NCBI GenBank assembly: GCA_944336625.1
Contig: CALVLF010000097.1
Location: 1 to 54,472, forward strand
DNA length: 54,472 bases
Direction of reading: 5' to 3'
From: an uncultured Clostridia bacterium
GTDB taxonomy: Bacteria > Bacillota > Clostridia > Christensenellales > CAG-138
A model generated the notes under the pieces. That model saw nothing but the letters and a program-made list of their open reading frames with translations, had not been told where the DNA came from and made no database searches. The first letter of the stretch is position 1; each line of letters begins with the position of its first letter. Shown piece by piece: positions 17,281 through 25,451 of the stretch. A program made the position numbers and the translations under genes.

Positions 17281-17850
17281 ATGAAAAGTAAGCTGCATAA
17301 TATGGTCGTGGCGGCCATGTTCCTGGCCCTGGGTCTGGTGCTTCCCCTGTTCACCGGCCAGATCCCTCAGGTGGGCAATATGCTACTGCCCATGCATATC
17401 CCCGTATTTCTCTGCGGGCTAATTTGTGGCTGGCGCTATGGTGGTGTGGTGGGCTTTATCCTCCCGCTGCTGCGTTCCGCCATCTTCGGCATGCCACCCC
17501 TGTTCCCTACGGCCACAGCCATGGCCTTTGAGCTGATGACTTATGGCCTTGTGGCGGGGCTGTTCTACAGCCTGTCCAAATGGCAGTGCGTTCGCGCCCT
17601 GTACCGCTGCCTGCTTTTAGCCATGCTGGCTGGGCGGATAGTATGGGGCCTGGTTCAGGCGGTGCAGCTGGGCCTTACCGGCAGCGGCCTGACTTTCCAG
17701 GTTTTTATCATGGAAGCTTTCCTCAATGCCATTCCCGGCATCCTTGTACAGCTGCTTTTGATCCCGGCCGTCATGGTAGCGCTGAACCGCACGGGCTTGG
17801 TTCCTTTTCGCCGGGCCCAGGCAGCGGAGCTGGCAGGACAGAGCCAGTAA
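17281..17850 (+). CDS. ECF transporter S component
   Basis: This 189-residue membrane protein has about five or six transmembrane helices. Its ECF S-component pattern includes MVVAAMFLALGLVLP at the N-terminus and a loop MHIPVFLCGLICGWRYG. S components bind a vitamin, metal or other micronutrient and recruit a shared EcfA-EcfA'-EcfT energising module. No such module is encoded here, so it probably uses a genome-wide shared one (group II). The substrate cannot be named; a riboswitch that would betray it is not visible. It starts 11 bases after the DUF362 gene. Confidence 0.82.
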   Translation: MKSKLHNMVVAAMFLALGLVLPLFTGQIPQVGNMLLPMHIPVFLCGLICGWRYGGVVGFILPLLRSAIFGMPPLFPTATAMAFELMTYGLVAGLFYSLSKWQCVRALYRCLLLAMLAGRIVWGLVQAVQLGLTGSGLTFQVFIMEAFLNAIPGILVQLLLIPAVMVALNRTGLVPFRRAQAAELAGQSQ

Positions 17851-17906
17851 AAAGCCTGCCATATTTGCAAGCAGCCTGAGAAGCATGGGAAGGAGGCAGG
17901 AAGCAT

Positions 17907-18809
17907 ATGCTGGATTTGCTGCAGCGGGAGCTTATATACCTCTGGTATTATTTTACGCTTCAACTCCGGCAGATTTTTTCCTACTGGGTGCTGGGTATGG
18001 TACTGGGCTCGGCAATTTCCGTTTTTGCCAAATCTAGCATCCATGCGGCCTTCCGTTCCCTGGGAAATAAGAAGCTGGGCCCCCTGGGGCTGGGGCTGGC
18101 CAGCATTCTGGGCATTGCATCGCCTCTGTGCATGTATGGGACCATTCCCCTGGCTGCCTCCTTTTATCGCAGCGGCATTCGGGAGGACTGGCTGGCAGCG
18201 TTTATGATGAGTTCCATCCTGCTCAATCCCCAGCTGATCGTTTATAGCGGGGCTTTGGGCACGGAGGCCCTGCTTATCCGCATTCTGACCTGCTTCTTGT
18301 GCGGGATGCTGGCAGGATTGCTGGTGCGGATATTTTACCGAGACAGGTCTTTTTTCGATTTCCACGGATTTGACGCGCCTGAGAGCCGGGATACGGACCC
18401 TAACCTCCTCCTGCGGTTCCTGAAGAATCTGGGACGAAACGTGAAGGCTACCGGCCCCTATTTTCTCATAGGCATCCTGCTTTCCGCCCTGTTTCAGCGG
18501 TATGTGCCGGCGGAATTTATGACGGGGCTCTTTGGCGGAAATGAGGCCTTTGGCGTTCTGATGGCCGCCACCATAGGGGTTCCCCTCTATGCCTGCGGCG
18601 GCGGGACGATTCCGCTGCTGCAGCAGTGGCTGGCGGATGGCATGGGAATGGGCAGCGCTACGGCCTTTATGCTCACCGGCCCTGCAACGAAGATCACAAA
18701 CCTGGGCGCCCTGAAGATCGTCCTGGGTTTCCGCCGGTTTATGCTTTATCTGGCCTTTGTCATGGCCTTCGCCTTGGGAAGCGGCCTGGTTGTGGACCTG
18801 CTCCTGTAG
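17907..18809 (+). CDS. Permease of the ArsP/YraQ (DUF318) family
   Basis: The 300-residue integral membrane protein has about eight hydrophobic segments in two halves joined by a cytoplasmic loop (about 145-180). The family hallmarks are visible: PLCMYGTIPLAAS with C75 in the first half, GVPLYACGGGTIPL with C230 in the second, and TKITNLGALK at 261-270. Characterised relatives include ArsP, which exports trivalent organoarsenicals, and uncharacterised YraQ proteins. A thiol-reactive or metalloid substrate is possible, but no ars regulator or reductase is nearby. It ends the MerR-led operon. Confidence 0.85.
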   Translation: MLDLLQRELIYLWYYFTLQLRQIFSYWVLGMVLGSAISVFAKSSIHAAFRSLGNKKLGPLGLGLASILGIASPLCMYGTIPLAASFYRSGIREDWLAAFMMSSILLNPQLIVYSGALGTEALLIRILTCFLCGMLAGLLVRIFYRDRSFFDFHGFDAPESRDTDPNLLLRFLKNLGRNVKATGPYFLIGILLSALFQRYVPAEFMTGLFGGNEAFGVLMAATIGVPLYACGGGTIPLLQQWLADGMGMGSATAFMLTGPATKITNLGALKIVLGFRRFMLYLAFVMAFALGSGLVVDLLL

Positions 18810-18911
18810 CCGGAAAAGCGCAATTGCGGATCCGCCGGCGTTGGAGGATGGCCTTAAGGGCCGAAGTGCAGCATGTGAAAAGACTTTCCAAAGGGTGGAG
18901 CATGAAGAATG

Positions 18912-18947
18912 TGGGACAGCGGCTTATGCGCTGCCCCATTGTTATTT
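18912..18947 (+). terminator. Terminator of the cupin-permease operon
   Basis: A stem of TGGG (18912-18915), one mismatch, then CAGC pairs with GCTG (18930-18933) and CCCA (18935-18938), followed by TTGTTATTT. A second long imperfect hairpin with a CCCTGC/GCAGGG core follows at about 18957-19000. Confidence 0.6.
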
Positions 18948-19036
18948 GCCGCACCCAGCTCCCAGCCCTGCTTTCTCAGGAAGCGCAGGGAGTGGGGAGG
19001 GCATACCCCATCTAGCTGCGCAATGAATACGGCCAT

Positions 19037-19054
19037 TTGTCCATGGGCGGACAA
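19037..19054. promoter_or_regulatory. Palindrome TTGTCC-N6-GGACAA upstream of sigK
   Basis: Perfect 6-bp arms lie 63 bases before the sigK start. The position suits an operator or part of a mother-cell promoter, but the CATA boxes expected of a SigK/SigE promoter are not convincingly spaced. No binding protein can be named. Confidence 0.35.
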
Positions 19055-19117
19055 GGTTTATACATAAAACGAGAAAAACCGGCATAAGCTGATACACCTT
19101 GAATTCGGAGGTGCATT

Positions 19118-19807
19118 ATGCTGGAAGCCATACTGGAGCTGGCCCGGGAGATATTTTTCTTTGCGGGCTATGTGCGCGGGGGAAACGCCTTCCCACCCCA
19201 GCTTTCTCCCCAGGAGGAAAAGACGCTGATAGAAAGGCTGGGGAAGGGGGATGGAGAGGCCCGCTGCAAGCTGATCGAGCGTAATCTGCGCCTGGTTGCC
19301 CATATTGCGAAAAAGTACAGTGGCCCCAAGCGGGATACGGACGACCTGATATCCATTGGGACGGTGGGCCTTATCAAGGCTGTATCCACTTTCAAGCCGG
19401 ATAAAGGCAATACCCTGGCTACCTATGCGGCCAGGTGCATTGAAAATGAGATCCTCATGAGCCTGCGGGCGGAAAAGAAATCGGCAGGGGAGGTATCCCT
19501 GAGCGACCCCATTGGCGTAGATAAGGATGGGAACGAGATCTCCCTGGCGGAGGTTTTGCATTCTGAAGACGGGGATGTGCAGAAGCAGGTGGAGCTGGCG
19601 ATCTTTGGAACCCAGCTTCGGGAAGCCATGGAGCGGGCCCTGACGGGCCGGGAGCGGACCGTGATAGAGCTGCGGTATGGCCTTACGGGCGGCCAGATCC
19701 TTCCCCAGCGGGAAATTGCCCAGCTCCTGGGAATCTCCCGCTCCTATGTATCGCGGGTAGAGAAGAAGGCTCTGGCAAAGCTGACCCGGGAATTTGAAAA
19801 CGGTTAA
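19118..19807 (+). CDS. sigK: Late mother-cell sporulation sigma factor SigK
   Basis: The 229-residue sigma-70 family protein is closest to SigK. Signs are a hydrophobic pro-like N-terminus (LEAILELAREIFFFAGYV), the junction NAFPPQLSPQEE and region 2 motifs NLRLVAHIAKKY and DLISIGTVGLIKA. It also has LATYAARCIENEILM, the LSDPIGVDKDGNEISL stretch, and the region 4 helix ISRSYVSRVEKKAL. It directs late spore coat and mother-cell gene expression. In B. subtilis and some Clostridium strains the gene is split by the skin element; here it is continuous. GGAGG precedes the start. The N-terminal extension suggests processing or membrane control of a precursor. Confidence 0.92.
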   Translation: MLEAILELAREIFFFAGYVRGGNAFPPQLSPQEEKTLIERLGKGDGEARCKLIERNLRLVAHIAKKYSGPKRDTDDLISIGTVGLIKAVSTFKPDKGNTLATYAARCIENEILMSLRAEKKSAGEVSLSDPIGVDKDGNEISLAEVLHSEDGDVQKQVELAIFGTQLREAMERALTGRERTVIELRYGLTGGQILPQREIAQLLGISRSYVSRVEKKALAKLTREFENG

Positions 19808-19830
19808 GCTTCCGGAACAGGCCTGCCAAG

Positions 19831-19866
19831 GAAATAAAACCCCACTCCCTTAAAAGGGAGTGGGGT
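19831..19866 (-). terminator. Terminator of plsY
   Basis: A perfect 12-bp stem (19839-19850 with 19855-19866) has a TAAA loop. Read on the minus strand it is followed by TTTTATTT. It sits between the convergent sigK and plsY genes. Confidence 0.85.
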
Positions 19867-19875
19867 GGAGCAAAG

Positions 19876-20487
19876 TCAGCCCTTTTTGTGGAAGGAGATC
19901 TTGCTTTCCTGCCCGGTACGCAGACGGCGAATATTTTCCACGTGCCGCAAAAGGATGAGCAAGCATGCTGCCAAAGCAAAAAGACGGATCCAGATGCCCT
20001 CTCCAAAGACCATACAAAGAAGCATGAATACCACTCCGCCGGTCATGGAGCCTACGGAAACGTATTTCGTATAGATCACCATCCCTACCCCAGCCGCGGC
20101 GGTGATAAGGCCGATGATGGGGTTTATGGCGATGGCAGCACCTATGGAAGTAGCGACGCCTTTCCCGCCTTTGAACTTGAGCAGGGCGGGGAAATCATGC
20201 CCCAGAATGGTGCCCATGGCCATAATATAGCTCCCATATTCGCCGGCCAGGGCCCGGCCGATCAGAACGGCGGCAACACCCTTCAGAAAATCTCCTAAAA
20301 AGGTAAGCAGCCCGCTCCTTAGGCCAAAAACACGAAGCATATTCGTACTTCCCGCATTGCCGCTACCATGGGCGCGGACATCATCATGGTGCAGAAGGTG
20401 GCTGAAAATAATGGCAAATTGAATATTTCCCAGTAAATAGCCCAGAACCAGGCAAACGAGATAAATTTTTGCAGGCGTAATATACAT
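19876..20487 (-). CDS. plsY: Acyl-phosphate glycerol-3-phosphate acyltransferase PlsY
   Basis: PlsY is the membrane enzyme that moves an acyl group from acyl-phosphate to glycerol-3-phosphate, the first step of phospholipid synthesis in most Gram-positives. The 203-residue protein has about five transmembrane helices. Three conserved loops are visible: GSGNAGSTNMLR, a second loop GHDFPALLKFKGGKGVAT, and a third near TKYVSVGSM. There is no recognisable ribosome site before the ATG, and an extended -10 box lies only 7 bases upstream, so the mRNA may be leaderless. No in-frame GTG or TTG lies in the first 25 codons to offer another start. Confidence 0.95.
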   Translation of the reverse strand: MYITPAKIYLVCLVLGYLLGNIQFAIIFSHLLHHDDVRAHGSGNAGSTNMLRVFGLRSGLLTFLGDFLKGVAAVLIGRALAGEYGSYIMAMGTILGHDFPALLKFKGGKGVATSIGAAIAINPIIGLITAAAGVGMVIYTKYVSVGSMTGGVVFMLLCMVFGEGIWIRLFALAACLLILLRHVENIRRLRTGQESKISFHKKG

Positions 20488-20493
20488 GGGCTC

Positions 20494-20522
20494 ATTATAG
20501 CATGCTGCCGGGCAGAAAGAAA
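20494..20522 (-). promoter_or_regulatory. Extended -10 promoter at the start codon of plsY
   Basis: On the minus strand TTTCTT (20522-20517), a 17-base spacer and TATAAT (20499-20494) occur, with TG one base before the -10. The predicted transcript start falls on the plsY ATG at 20487, give or take a base. Confidence 0.55.
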
Positions 20523-20623
20523 GCCCGCGAAAAGTGACCGGAAGGTGAAATTATGCGCATGGCGCCGAAAAGACGGCAGGGTATTCTCTCCAAGCCAATG
20601 GAAACCCCTGGGAAAAGGGCCAA

Positions 20624-20656
20624 ATAAAAAGGAGCAAGCCGAAAGGCCTGCTCCTT
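20624..20656 (-). terminator. Terminator of the CD1247-type gene
   Basis: AAGGAGCA (20629-20636) pairs with TGCTCCTT (20649-20656). One mismatch, a GCC/GGC extension and a GAAA tetraloop close it. The minus strand continues into TTTTTATTT. Confidence 0.85.
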
Positions 20657-20677
20657 AGAGAAAAGCCGGCGGGAAAA

Positions 20678-21052
20678 TCAATCCTCTTTCGGAAGGATCG
20701 TCTCATTGCAGTTCGGGCAGATCAGATCGTCACCTTCCAGCATTTCCTGGTCAAAATAGACGGTTTCCCCGCAATGGGGGCATTCCACTTCTACAAAATC
20801 GTCCTCATCGAAGTAGTCCTCATCCTCGTCCTCGTCGAAAACGTAGTCGCTGAGGGTATCCAGCTCTTCATAAATATCGTCGATGCACTCATCGAATTCC
20901 TGCATAGCAAGCTCGTTGTCATCCAGGGCCGTGGCCATTTCGTCCATGGTCTCCAGCATTAAATTCAGAAGCTTGCCTTTATTATCGCCGCCAATCTCCA
21001 TGCCTTCGGCAAGTCCGCGCAGGTACGCAACTTTTTCTTTCATATAGCCCAT
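20678..21052 (-). CDS. CD1247-type protein with C-terminal zinc ribbon
   Basis: This 124-residue acidic protein has an N-terminal helical domain (about residues 1-70, KEKVAYLRGLAEGMEI then DDIYEELDTLSDYV). The domain is characteristic of the CD1247 family of Clostridia. A very acidic linker follows (DEDEDEDYFDEDDF), then a zinc ribbon with CPHC and CPNC pairs (about 90-117). The function is unknown; the ribbon suggests nucleic-acid or protein contact. AGGAGG precedes the first ATG by 7 bases. It lies 75 bp downstream of efp on the same strand, with a hairpin (21087-21108) between them. Confidence 0.8.
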   Translation of the reverse strand: MGYMKEKVAYLRGLAEGMEIGGDNKGKLLNLMLETMDEMATALDDNELAMQEFDECIDDIYEELDTLSDYVFDEDEDEDYFDEDDFVEVECPHCGETVYFDQEMLEGDDLICPNCNETILPKED

Positions 21053-21127
21053 GGGAGAACCTCCTTTGGTTTTGTATTAAGATTGGGCGGCATCGAAAAG
21101 GATGCCGCTCCATTCAGGATGCCCGAA

Positions 21128-21685
21128 TTAAACTCGTTCCATGTATTCGCCGGTGCGGGTATCCACCCGGATTTTATCCCCTTCATTGACGAAGAGGGGC
21201 ACGTTAACCCGGGCGCCGGTTTCCAGGGTAGCGGGCTTGGTGGCGCCGGTGGCGGTATCGCCCCGAACACCGGGTTCGCACTCGGTAATGGTCAGCTCTA
21301 CAAAGTTGGGCGCCTCCACGGAGAAGGGGCTTCCTTTGAAGAAGCGGACGGTTACGTTCATGTTTTCTACGATATAGTTGATGGCATCTTCCACCTGGTC
21401 ATGGTTCAGCGGGAGCTGCTCATAGGTTTCCGTATCCATGAAGTAATAAAGATCGCCATCGTTATAGAGATACTGCATCTCTTTGGTTTCGATGTGGGCC
21501 TTGGGATATTTATCGCTGGGGTTGAAGGTGCGCTCCAGCACGGCGCCGGTCATGACATTCTTGAGCTTGGTGCGGACAAAGGCCGCGCCCTTACCGGGCT
21601 TAACATGCTGGAAATCCACCACGGTCCAAACGTTGCCGTCGATCTCGACGGTTATGCCCTTGCGAAAATCGCCTGCCATAATCAT
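21128..21685 (-). CDS. efp: Translation elongation factor P
   Basis: EF-P binds ribosomes stalled at consecutive prolines and stimulates peptide bond formation. The 185-residue protein has the three expected beta-barrel domains. The domain I tip carries PGKG, whose lysine is the position modified in many bacteria. The C-terminal domain ends with the family pattern [23 protein letters not shown]. The start at 21685 ([10 protein letters not shown]) is chosen because GGAGG lies 10 bases upstream; a longer in-frame reading up to 21856 adds unrelated residues. A TATAAT on the minus strand at 21770-21765 may be its -10, though no good -35 is present. Confidence 0.95.
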   Translation of the reverse strand: MIMAGDFRKGITVEIDGNVWTVVDFQHVKPGKGAAFVRTKLKNVMTGAVLERTFNPSDKYPKAHIETKEMQYLYNDGDLYYFMDTETYEQLPLNHDQVEDAINYIVENMNVTVRFFKGSPFSVEAPNFVELTITECEPGVRGDTATGATKPATLETGARVNVPLFVNEGDKIRVDTRTGEYMERV

Positions 21686-21854
21686 AGGGGATATACCTCC
21701 AAAGTTTATTATTCGTATTTCATATCTGCCCCCGCGCATGGGCGGCGATATAACTTCACCACACATTATAATAGCACAGCCATCCGGGGAAGGACAAGCT
21801 ATTTTTCCCGGCTCTCCGCTTTCTCTCCATTTCTGCGCATATTTGCCAGGGCGC

Positions 21855-21884
21855 AAAGGAATCCGGCGGATTGCGCCGGATTCC
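21855..21884 (-). terminator. Terminator of the amino acid ABC transporter operon
   Basis: A perfect 11-bp stem (21858-21868 with 21874-21884) has a 5-nt loop and is followed on the minus strand by only three T's. It lies just past the ATPase gene. Confidence 0.6.
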
Positions 21885-21925
21885 CGGAATGCACGAATAT
21901 GGGAAAAGGGCCGGGCTTGGTTGGA

Positions 21926-22702
21926 TTAGCCATGCTTGGTCAGCATCTTATCCAGGAAGGCTTTGATCCGTGGATGGTCCGGGTCGCTGAAGAATTCCTG
22001 GGGCGGCCGGTCGGCCACGATGTTGCAGTTATCCATGAAGATAACCCTGTCCGATACTTCCTTGGCAAAGCCCATTTCGTGGGTAACGACCATCATGGTC
22101 ATGTGCTGCTCCGCCAGCCCCTTGATTACATCCAGCACCTCGCCGATGAGCTCCGGGTCCAGGGCGCTGGTAGGCTCGTCGAAGAGGATAACATCCGGGC
22201 TCATGGCCAGGGCCCGGGCAATGGCTACCCGCTGCTTTTGCCCGCCGGAAAGCTTGGACGGGTAGGCATCCGCCTTGTCGGAAAGGCCTACCTCCGCCAG
22301 CTTTTCCTTAGCGATCTCAATGGCCTGGGCCTTGGGGATCTTCTTTACGTGAACAGGGGCTTCGATCAGGTTCTGCATAACGGTCATATGGGGGAAAAGG
22401 TTGAAGCTCTGGAATACCATGCCGGTCTTCCCGAGGGCGCTCTTTACCTGGGCGGCAGAGGCCATGGGGTGATCCGGGCAGTTTGCAGAGGCCACTGTTA
22501 TACCTTCAATTTCGATATAGCCGCTGTTGATGGCTTCCAGCTTGTTGATGCAGCGCAGCAGCGTGCTCTTGCCCGAACCGGAAGGGCCGATAATGGAGAT
22601 GGTCTGCCCCCGCATGACTTCCAGGTTCACACCCTTGAGAACCTGTACCTCGCCATAGCTTTTATCTATATCTACAAGTTTTATCATGACTTCCTGTGAC
22701 AT
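21926..22702 (-). CDS. Polar amino acid ABC transporter, ATP-binding protein (GlnQ-type)
   Basis: The 258-residue nucleotide-binding subunit powers uptake of an amino acid. It has Walker [10 protein letters not shown] (residues about 39-47), a Q-loop ([12 protein letters not shown]), the signature LSGGQKQR, Walker [15 protein letters not shown] and the switch histidine in VVTHEMGFA. These are typical of the GlnQ/ArtP group. It is the last gene of a binding protein, permease, permease, ATPase operon and starts 11 bases after the preceding permease. Two fused motifs ([13 protein letters not shown] and [14 protein letters not shown]) place it with polar amino acid importers rather than methionine or osmolyte systems. 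Confidence 0.95.
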   Translation of the reverse strand: MSQEVMIKLVDIDKSYGEVQVLKGVNLEVMRGQTISIIGPSGSGKSTLLRCINKLEAINSGYIEIEGITVASANCPDHPMASAAQVKSALGKTGMVFQSFNLFPHMTVMQNLIEAPVHVKKIPKAQAIEIAKEKLAEVGLSDKADAYPSKLSGGQKQRVAIARALAMSPDVILFDEPTSALDPELIGEVLDVIKGLAEQHMTMMVVTHEMGFAKEVSDRVIFMDNCNIVADRPPQEFFSDPDHPRIKAFLDKMLTKHG

Positions 22703-22713
22703 ATGCTGCCTCC

Positions 22714-23370
22714 CTATACATAAATCGAATATTTCTTTTCCATCTTATTGAAGATCGCCACCAGAATGGAAGATATGATCAGGTAGATCACCAGCACTAC
22801 CACGAAGGCGTCGATGCGCAGGTCGCGGATGACCAGGGCCCGGGCGCTGCGCAACAGGTCGCCCACGCCGATGGTGGCAACGAGGGAAGTATCCTTGAAC
22901 AGCACGATGGCCTGGCTGCAGGTGGAGGGCAGAACCTTACGGACCGTCTGCGGGATGACCACCCGGAGCATAGTCTGGACCTTGGTCATGCCCAGCACCT
23001 GGCAGGCCTCATACTGGCCGATATCCGTAGAGATAATGCCGCCTCGGAATATTTCAGATTGATAAGCCGTAAAGCACAGGACGAACACCGTGATGACCAC
23101 GAAATCCACCGGCAGGATCACATCGAAAAAGGGCAGCCCGTAATATGCTAGATACAGCTGCAGCATCAAGGGCGAGCCTTGGAAAAGCCAGCTATAGACC
23201 TTATAGATACCCTTGAACCACTTGGGCCCCCGGGCGGCGGCAACGGCCACCAGCATGGAAAGGGGCAGCGTGATGATACCTACCAGAAAAAATAACTTAA
23301 CAGAATATACTAGACCCTCCAAAATGGAAGGCATGCTTTCTACAATATAATCCCAAAAGCCTGCTGCCAT
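22714..23370 (-). CDS. Polar amino acid ABC transporter permease (second)
   Basis: This 218-residue membrane subunit of the HisM/GlnP family has about five transmembrane helices. The family pattern near the N-terminus is visible ([20 protein letters not shown]). The ATPase-contact EAA loop reads [24 protein letters not shown]. It pairs with the neighbouring permease encoded at 23385-24047, so the pore is a heterodimer. The two permeases are related but clearly diverged outside the EAA loop. Substrate class is inferred only from the family. Confidence 0.93.
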   Translation of the reverse strand: MAAGFWDYIVESMPSILEGLVYSVKLFFLVGIITLPLSMLVAVAAARGPKWFKGIYKVYSWLFQGSPLMLQLYLAYYGLPFFDVILPVDFVVITVFVLCFTAYQSEIFRGGIISTDIGQYEACQVLGMTKVQTMLRVVIPQTVRKVLPSTCSQAIVLFKDTSLVATIGVGDLLRSARALVIRDLRIDAFVVVLVIYLIISSILVAIFNKMEKKYSIYV

Positions 23371-23384
23371 GGTTACACCTCCCG

Positions 23385-24047
23385 TTAATCATAGCGCATG
23401 GCACGCTTTTCCAGCACGCCAAACAGCTTGATAAGTACGCTCGTGATGAGCAGGAACATGATGAAGGCGATCACATAAGGGGAGATGGTGCTGTCCCGGT
23501 TGGAAATGATATAGGCGCTGCGGGTCAGATCCATCAGGCTGATGATATTCACCAAGGCCATATCCTTGATCAGGTTGATCATCATGCTGCAGGTAGGGGG
23601 CAGGGCAATGCGGATGGACTGGGGAATGATAACCCGCAGAATGGTCCATACCCGGGAAAACCCCAGCACCTGGCAGGCTTCATATTGCCCCTTGTCCACC
23701 GATTCGATGGCACTGCGCATGATTTCCGTGACATAGGCCGTATTATTCAAACAAAATACTACCGCGGCAACGGCGAACTTATTGGATATATTGATTCCTA
23801 TGGTTGGCAGGCCGAAAATGGCCACCATCAGCTGCAGCAGAAGGGGCGTGCCCCGCCAGGCCCAGGTATAGACATTGAGGATCCAGCGGATGGGGCGGGG
23901 GCCGCTTACTTTCAAAAATGCAAAGAAGATTGCAAGAGGGATCACGAAGATGGCAGACCAGAAATACATGTGCAGCGTGGTCACAAGGCCGGTCAGCATC
24001 ATGGGCATGATCGTAAGAATGTAGTTAAATAATTCCACGCGCTTCAC
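23385..24047 (-). CDS. Polar amino acid ABC transporter permease (first)
   Basis: This 220-residue membrane subunit is of the same HisM/GlnP family, with an N-terminal helix leading into TGLVTTLHMYFWSAIFVIPL and an EAA loop [24 protein letters not shown]. It is the first of two tandem permeases and follows the binding-protein gene after a 124-bp gap that holds a strong hairpin. It is expected to form a heterodimer with the second permease. Confidence 0.93.
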   Translation of the reverse strand: MKRVELFNYILTIMPMMLTGLVTTLHMYFWSAIFVIPLAIFFAFLKVSGPRPIRWILNVYTWAWRGTPLLLQLMVAIFGLPTIGINISNKFAVAAVVFCLNNTAYVTEIMRSAIESVDKGQYEACQVLGFSRVWTILRVIIPQSIRIALPPTCSMMINLIKDMALVNIISLMDLTRSAYIISNRDSTISPYVIAFIMFLLITSVLIKLFGVLEKRAMRYD

Positions 24048-24108
24048 CTCATATGCAGATAAAAAAGACCGTTTATTTCCTCTGAAACTTGTTTTACCCG
24101 ACTTTTAC

Positions 24109-24134
24109 GGATCCCCGCCAAAGGGCGGGGATCC
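24109..24134 (-). other. Intercistronic hairpin after the binding-protein gene
   Basis: A perfect 11-bp stem, GGATCCCCGCC (24109-24119) with its complement (24124-24134), has a 4-nt loop and no T tract on either strand. In ABC operons such stems commonly protect the upstream binding-protein mRNA, so that it outnumbers the membrane subunits. Confidence 0.6.
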
Positions 24135-24171
24135 GGGGAATATTTGCTTTTCAGGCGATTTTAGGCCGGGC

Positions 24172-25011
24172 CTAGCCTTCATAATCGCTATAGCCGGGCA
24201 GATCTTCAAATACGTTGCGGCCGAACCACTTCTCGGAGATGGCGACACCCTCATCGCTGTGGATGACGGCCATAAGGGCCTCGTTCAGTTTCTCATTCCA
24301 GGCATGGTCCTCCAGCCTGGTGCCGACGGCCATATATTCCTCGCCGAAGGAATCCTCCAGCACCCTGTACTGATCGGCTACGCCTTCTTCCGTGGACCAG
24401 TAGCCATAGTAGACCGAGTCTACCACTGCCGCGTCGATACGGCCGTTGGTCATATCCATCAGAGGCTCCGTCATGTTGACGTAAGTCCGTTCGCCCGCCA
24501 TCTCTTCATAGATGGGGTCTGCCTTGATGAGGCCTTCGGCGCTGGAGCCCAGCTGCCAGCCTACGGTCTTGCCCGCCAGATCCGCCTTGGACTGGATATC
24601 GCTATCTGCCGGCACTACGATGAGCTGGGTGTTGGCCAGGTAGTAGTCGGTGAAAAGCACCTGCTCCCGCCGCTCATCCGTTACCGTAAAGCCGCACCAG
24701 ATTACGTCTGCCTCGTGGCCATTGAGCACGATCAGCTTACTATCCCAGTCGGAAAGGAACACCCGGGCTTCGATGCCGAGGTACTCGCCTACGGCGTTGG
24801 CAAGATCCACGTCAAAGCCTACGTTCTCATTGTTCTCATCCCGGAAGGTCAGGGGCAGATAAGCATCGTTGCGGTTTACCAGGAAATAGCCCTTTTCCTG
24901 GATTTCCTGCCAAGAGGTATCCTCTCCCGCATCGGAGGAAGCGGGGCTGCTGCATGCGCCCAACGCTAGAACCATTACCACTGCCATGGCCCATAATAGT
25001 AGTTTTTTCAT
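24172..25011 (-). CDS. Amino acid ABC transporter substrate-binding lipoprotein
   Basis: The 279-residue extracytoplasmic solute-binding protein is of family 3. It has a lipoprotein signal with a lipobox ending at C20 (LGAC). The body shows the usual family 3 landmarks: NRNDAYLPLTFRDENNENVGFDVDLANAVGEYLG, then DVIWCGFTVTDERREQVLFTDYY and the hinge GKTVGWQLGSSAE. The late AAVVDSVYYGYW region would contact the ligand. The exact amino acid is not predictable by eye. AGGAGG precedes the start. As the first gene it is probably made in excess, supported by the hairpin downstream. Confidence 0.94.
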   Translation of the reverse strand: MKKLLLWAMAVVMVLALGACSSPASSDAGEDTSWQEIQEKGYFLVNRNDAYLPLTFRDENNENVGFDVDLANAVGEYLGIEARVFLSDWDSKLIVLNGHEADVIWCGFTVTDERREQVLFTDYYLANTQLIVVPADSDIQSKADLAGKTVGWQLGSSAEGLIKADPIYEEMAGERTYVNMTEPLMDMTNGRIDAAVVDSVYYGYWSTEEGVADQYRVLEDSFGEEYMAVGTRLEDHAWNEKLNEALMAVIHSDEGVAISEKWFGRNVFEDLPGYSDYEG

Positions 25012-25451
25012 GAATTGCCTCCTGTGTGTGATTTAATTTGGCTTTGCCAAAATAAAAAGCTGGTTTGCATTTAATTTATGCCTGTCTTTGCAAAGAATGA
25101 TTGAAGCGGGCTTATTGCATTGCATTTTTAAGCGAATATAGCAAGAAATACTTAATGTGTAAAATTCAAAACGACAACATGAAATCAATACTTAAATAAA
25201 TTAAATTCAAAATCAAATAAAAAGAATCCAATAATTCTCGCTAAATAGATTATTTACAACAACAAAACACTATACTATTATTTTAAATCATAACAAATTA
25301 TAACGAAAATAGCAAGGAAACTTACAATTAGATGGTGTGCATCATCTGAACTATATACTAAACTATATCTTCGCAAAAAGCAACTATTTATTTGTTTAAC
25401 ACGAAGATGGCGGAACAGCCTGTCCTTTGCCTTAACGGGGCAAAAGCCCCC
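25012..25451. other. AT-rich control region upstream of the ABC transporter
   Basis: This 440-bp interval has no gene and is strikingly AT-rich compared with its GC-rich surroundings, especially from 25060 to 25400. It contains many runs of A and T, a candidate promoter (25135-25163) and other promoter-like elements. An imperfect palindrome GATGGTGTGCATCATC lies at 25331-25346. At its far end GGGGC-AAAA-GCCCC (25437-25450) is a weak hairpin after the TIM-barrel gene. Confidence 0.6.
25135..25163 (-). promoter_or_regulatory. Putative promoter of the amino acid ABC transporter operon
   Basis: On the minus strand TTTACA (25163-25158), a 17-base spacer and TATATT (25140-25135) predict a leader of about 115 nt. 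Other AT-rich matches upstream, for example around 25290, mean it may not be the only promoter. Confidence 0.45.

Noticed and set aside
17907..18809. Arsenic resistance operon
   Set aside because: The permease belongs to a family that includes ArsP, but no arsenic regulator, reductase or methyltransferase accompanies it, so naming it arsP would be unsupported.
21083..22699. A 538-codon plus-strand reading across efp and the ABC ATPase
   Set aside because: It spans two well-supported genes and their spacer on the other strand, with no recognisable protein features.
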